In this document: positions 5,110 to 5,126 of the stretch, piece by piece
Numbering within the stretch: the first letter of the stretch is position 1
Layout: every line of letters begins with the position of its first letter
From: CAYRVX01 sp964642165
GTDB taxonomy: Bacteria > Planctomycetota > Phycisphaerae > SM23-33
Reading direction: 5' to 3'
Assembly: GCA_964642165.1 (NCBI GenBank)
Contig: CAZXOC010000423.1
Coordinates: 1 to 5,126 of the forward strand
Length of the DNA stretch: 5,126 nt
Position numbers and translations under genes: made by a program
The notes under the pieces: model-generated
The model's input: only the letters and a program-made list of their open reading frames with translations
What the model was told of the DNA's origin: nothing
Database searches by the model: none

Positions 5110-5126
5110 GCCGCCGCCGTCCGCCG

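Overview
The window is very GC-rich, uninterrupted bacterial DNA. It carries four complete protein genes, and all four products start with a signal peptide. The mix of secreted families (a DUF1080/3-keto-disaccharide hydrolase-like protein, a jelly-roll polysaccharide-lyase-like protein, an SGNH hydrolase with a GQSIT nucleophile block, and an FG-GAP/VCBS propeller), together with good Shine-Dalgarno sites, fits a Planctomycetota or similar PVC-group bacterium that degrades polysaccharides. That placement is inferred from gene content; the window has no rRNA, tRNA or taxonomic marker.

Layout: 5-802 (minus) DUF1080 protein; 803-1109 divergent control region; 1110-2147 (plus) jelly-roll/lyase-like protein; 2148-2261 convergent gap holding a GC-rich hairpin and, on the minus strand, a short fragment that reads like the PGDTV segment of a right-handed beta-helix protein; 2262-3677 (minus) SGNH hydrolase; 3678-3870 divergent control region; 3871-5109 (plus) seven-repeat beta-propeller; 5110-5126 trailing bases with nothing visible. 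The orders alternate strictly (minus, plus, minus, plus), so no two genes form an operon. Each gene seems to have its own promoter and ribosome binding site.

The four proteins would act outside the cytoplasm. A plausible joint role is attack on decorated polysaccharide: deacylation by the SGNH enzyme, binding or cleavage by the jelly-roll protein, hydrolysis of (oxidised) glycosides by the DUF1080 protein, and binding or scaffolding by the propeller. This is inference from family membership; nothing in the window names a substrate. The most unexpected item is the beta-helix-like remnant at 2159-2260, which suggests a lost gene downstream of the SGNH hydrolase. I see no mobile element, CRISPR array, RNA gene or clearly new multi-gene system.
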